DNA from: JAWOJF01 sp046481785
GTDB lineage: Bacteria > Bacteroidota > Ignavibacteria > Ignavibacteriales > Ignavibacteriaceae
NCBI GenBank assembly: GCA_046481785.1
Contig: JAWOJF010000232.1
Location: 1-15,480, forward strand
Direction of reading: 5' to 3'
Length of the DNA: 15,480 bases
The translations under genes were made by a program, and so were the position numbers. Below, in pieces: positions 14,117 to 15,480 of the stretch. Position 1 is the stretch's first letter; every line of letters starts with the position of its first letter. Below the pieces are notes generated by a model. The model was not told the DNA's origin, made no database searches, and saw nothing but the letters and a program-made list of their open reading frames with translations.

Positions 14117-15480
14117 ATGAATTTAACAATAATAAAATTAAAACTTTATTCTGAAATTAAAGATGTATCGCCTGTTATGAGTGCGATTAATAAACTGGCT
14201 GCAGCAAATGTCCAGGTAGTTATTGCAGACCCCAAAGAACTTCTTGCCAACTTTAATGAAATAGCTGTTGTTTATTTGGACAGCCTTGAATCAAAACTTC
14301 TTTCAAAAATAATTGATTTAAAAAGTTCATTGGCAAACAGGGTAATTTTTGTTGTGCCTGATGGGAAAACTCTGCTTGTAAGTACGCTGATAAAATTAGG
14401 ATTTTATGATATTTTTGTATTTCCATTTGAAACATTCAAATTTACCTCTCATTTAAGCGAACTTATTGAGATCCACAGTAATAAGTTAAACAATGAGATG
14501 ATGGGTACCGGTAATTTAGTAACTAATTTTTTTTCTATCCCAAGTACTTCAGGAAAATTTAACAGAGTTTACAGCACTGCAAAAAGGGTTGCTAAAAATT
14601 CCTCAATAAATGTTTTAATTCTTGGGGAAACAGGAACTGGTAAAGGACTGCTTGCAAGAACTATACACCAGATGGCAAGCGGCAGCGATGCTCCGTTTGT
14701 TGATGTGCTTTGTACTGCAATACCCGAAACTCTTCTTGAGTCTGAACTTTTTGGTCACGAAAAAGGGGCATTCACAAATGCCCAAAGCCGGAAGTTTGGT
14801 CTATTTGAACTGGCTGAAAACGGAACTTTATTTCTTGATGAGATAGGTGACCTGAGCCTTAATCTCCAGTCAAAGCTGCTAAGAGCTATCGAAAAAAAGG
14901 TAATAAGAAGACTGGGCGGGCTTTATGATATTCCTATTAAAACAAGAATAATTTCTGCAACTAATAGAGACCTTCCGCAAATGATTGAAGACGGGTTATT
15001 CCGGAATGATCTGTATTACCGCTTAAATGTAGTTTCTATAGAACTGCCGGCTTTAAGGGAAAGAGGAAAAGATATTCTTGTACTTGCTAAACATTTCATT
15101 TCCTATTTTAACAAGCAGTTTAACAAGACCGCAAAAAAAATGGATAAGGATGTTGTTAAGTTTGTTATTGAATATCCTTGGCCCGGAAATATCCGGGAAT
15201 TCCGGAATGCTATTGAAAGAGCTGTTTTATTAGGAGATGGTAAATCAATAAAGTTAAAGTATTTTTCAAAAACAGTTGAACGTTTTTTCCCGGATGAAAA
15301 AACATCGTTTACCGATAAAGATCAAACTGTTACTATTTCTTTTAATTATAATAAGACAGATCTAAATAAGCTTAACAGGATATACATAGAAGCACTGCTT
15401 GATTCCGCAGGTGATATGGGCGAATTAAGCACGGGACCACATTTGCATTTTGAGTTGTGGAATGAAGGCTATCCGGTAAA
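14117..15480 (+). CDS. Sigma-54-dependent transcriptional activator, right end aberrant
   Basis: An NtrC-family enhancer-binding protein open at the right edge (454 codons visible). Residues 1-120 look like a degenerate receiver: alternating strands and helices ending LGFYDIFVFPFETF, like the G-A-Y-D-x2-x-K-P-F end of receivers, but with F where the conserved lysine should be. The AAA+ domain has Walker A GETGTGKG (170-177), ESELFGHEKGAFTNA (208-222), Walker B TLFLDEIGD (D241, E242), the R-finger region FRNDLYYRLNVV, and WPGNIREFRNAIERA. The sigma-54 contact loop is GAFTNA instead of GAFTGA. After a linker, LNRIYIEALLDSAGDMG (419-435) starts the expected Fis-type helix-turn-helix, but the frame then reads into an M23 peptidase motif. 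The ATG directly follows the kinase stop, implying coupling; the two probably work together. Confidence 0.85.
   Translation, partial: MNLTIIKLKLYSEIKDVSPVMSAINKLAAANVQVVIADPKELLANFNEIAVVYLDSLESKLLSKIIDLKSSLANRVIFVVPDGKTLLVSTLIKLGFYDIFVFPFETFKFTSHLSELIEIHSNKLNNEMMGTGNLVTNFFSIPSTSGKFNRVYSTAKRVAKNSSINVLILGETGTGKGLLARTIHQMASGSDAPFVDVLCTAIPETLLESELFGHEKGAFTNAQSRKFGLFELAENGTLFLDEIGDLSLNLQSKLLRAIEKKVIRRLGGLYDIPIKTRIISATNRDLPQMIEDGLFRNDLYYRLNVVSIELPALRERGKDILVLAKHFISYFNKQFNKTAKKMDKDVVKFVIEYPWPGNIREFRNAIERAVLLGDGKSIKLKYFSKTVERFFPDEKTSFTDKDQTVTISFNYNKTDLNKLNRIYIEALLDSAGDMGELSTGPHLHFELWNEGYPV
15419..15480 (+). other. In-frame M23 (LytM) peptidase motif at the right edge
   Basis: The last 20 codons read GELSTGPHLHFELWNEGYPV. 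This is the C-terminal active-site motif of M23 zinc metallopeptidases (HxH in HLHFE, followed by an x-G-x-P-V-[ND]-P tail). It bears no relation to a sigma-54 activator. The rest of an M23 domain, including the upstream H-x3-D zinc ligands, is absent. The window ends two bases into the next codon (aa), which could complete N as in the usual PVNP. An assembly join or a rearranged end is the likeliest explanation. Confidence 0.75.

Overview
This is an AT-rich bacterial window with compact coding, coding on both strands and no tRNA, rRNA, CRISPR array or transposase that I can see. Several upstream regions carry TAnnTTTG, the -7 box typical of Bacteroidota and relatives, and most starts have weak or no Shine-Dalgarno sequence. 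With the gene content (Hanks kinase fused to an NTPase and TPRs, a sigma-54 activator, a small basic protein resembling the Bacteroidota DUF4295 family), this suggests the Bacteroidota/Ignavibacteriota (FCB) group. That placement is inference; there is no marker gene here.

Layout. 1-215: no gene recognised. 216-791 (-): six-helix membrane protein of unknown function. 1048-2424 (-): KamA-type radical SAM/PLP enzyme related to lysine 2,3-aminomutase. 2653-2817 (-): a 54-residue basic protein with its own promoter box, Shine-Dalgarno sequence and terminator. 2968-4434 (+): aldo/keto reductase with intact catalytic tetrad and a long helical insertion. 4474-6501 (-): a YbaK-type aminoacyl-tRNA deacylase behind two overlapping peptide-transporter ATPase genes. 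6640-15480 (+): peptide-binding lipoprotein, two permeases, a 1188-residue kinase/NTPase/TPR protein and a sigma-54 activator, with junctions of +6, 0, -11 and 0 bases.

The two divergent units around 6502-6639 together encode a complete Dpp/Opp-type importer (binding protein, two permeases, two ATPases). The permease genes run directly into a signalling pair: a kinase/STAND-like protein and an AAA+ enhancer-binding protein. This tight packing is the most interesting feature of the window, since it suggests peptide uptake and intracellular signalling to sigma-54 RNA polymerase are produced together. The link is inferred from gene order only.

The right edge is odd. The reading frame of the sigma-54 activator reaches the point where its DNA-binding helix-turn-helix should begin and instead runs in frame into an M23 (LytM) peptidase motif, STGPHLHFELW. 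An assembly chimera or a rearrangement is more likely than a working fusion, so the last ~65 bases should be treated with suspicion.
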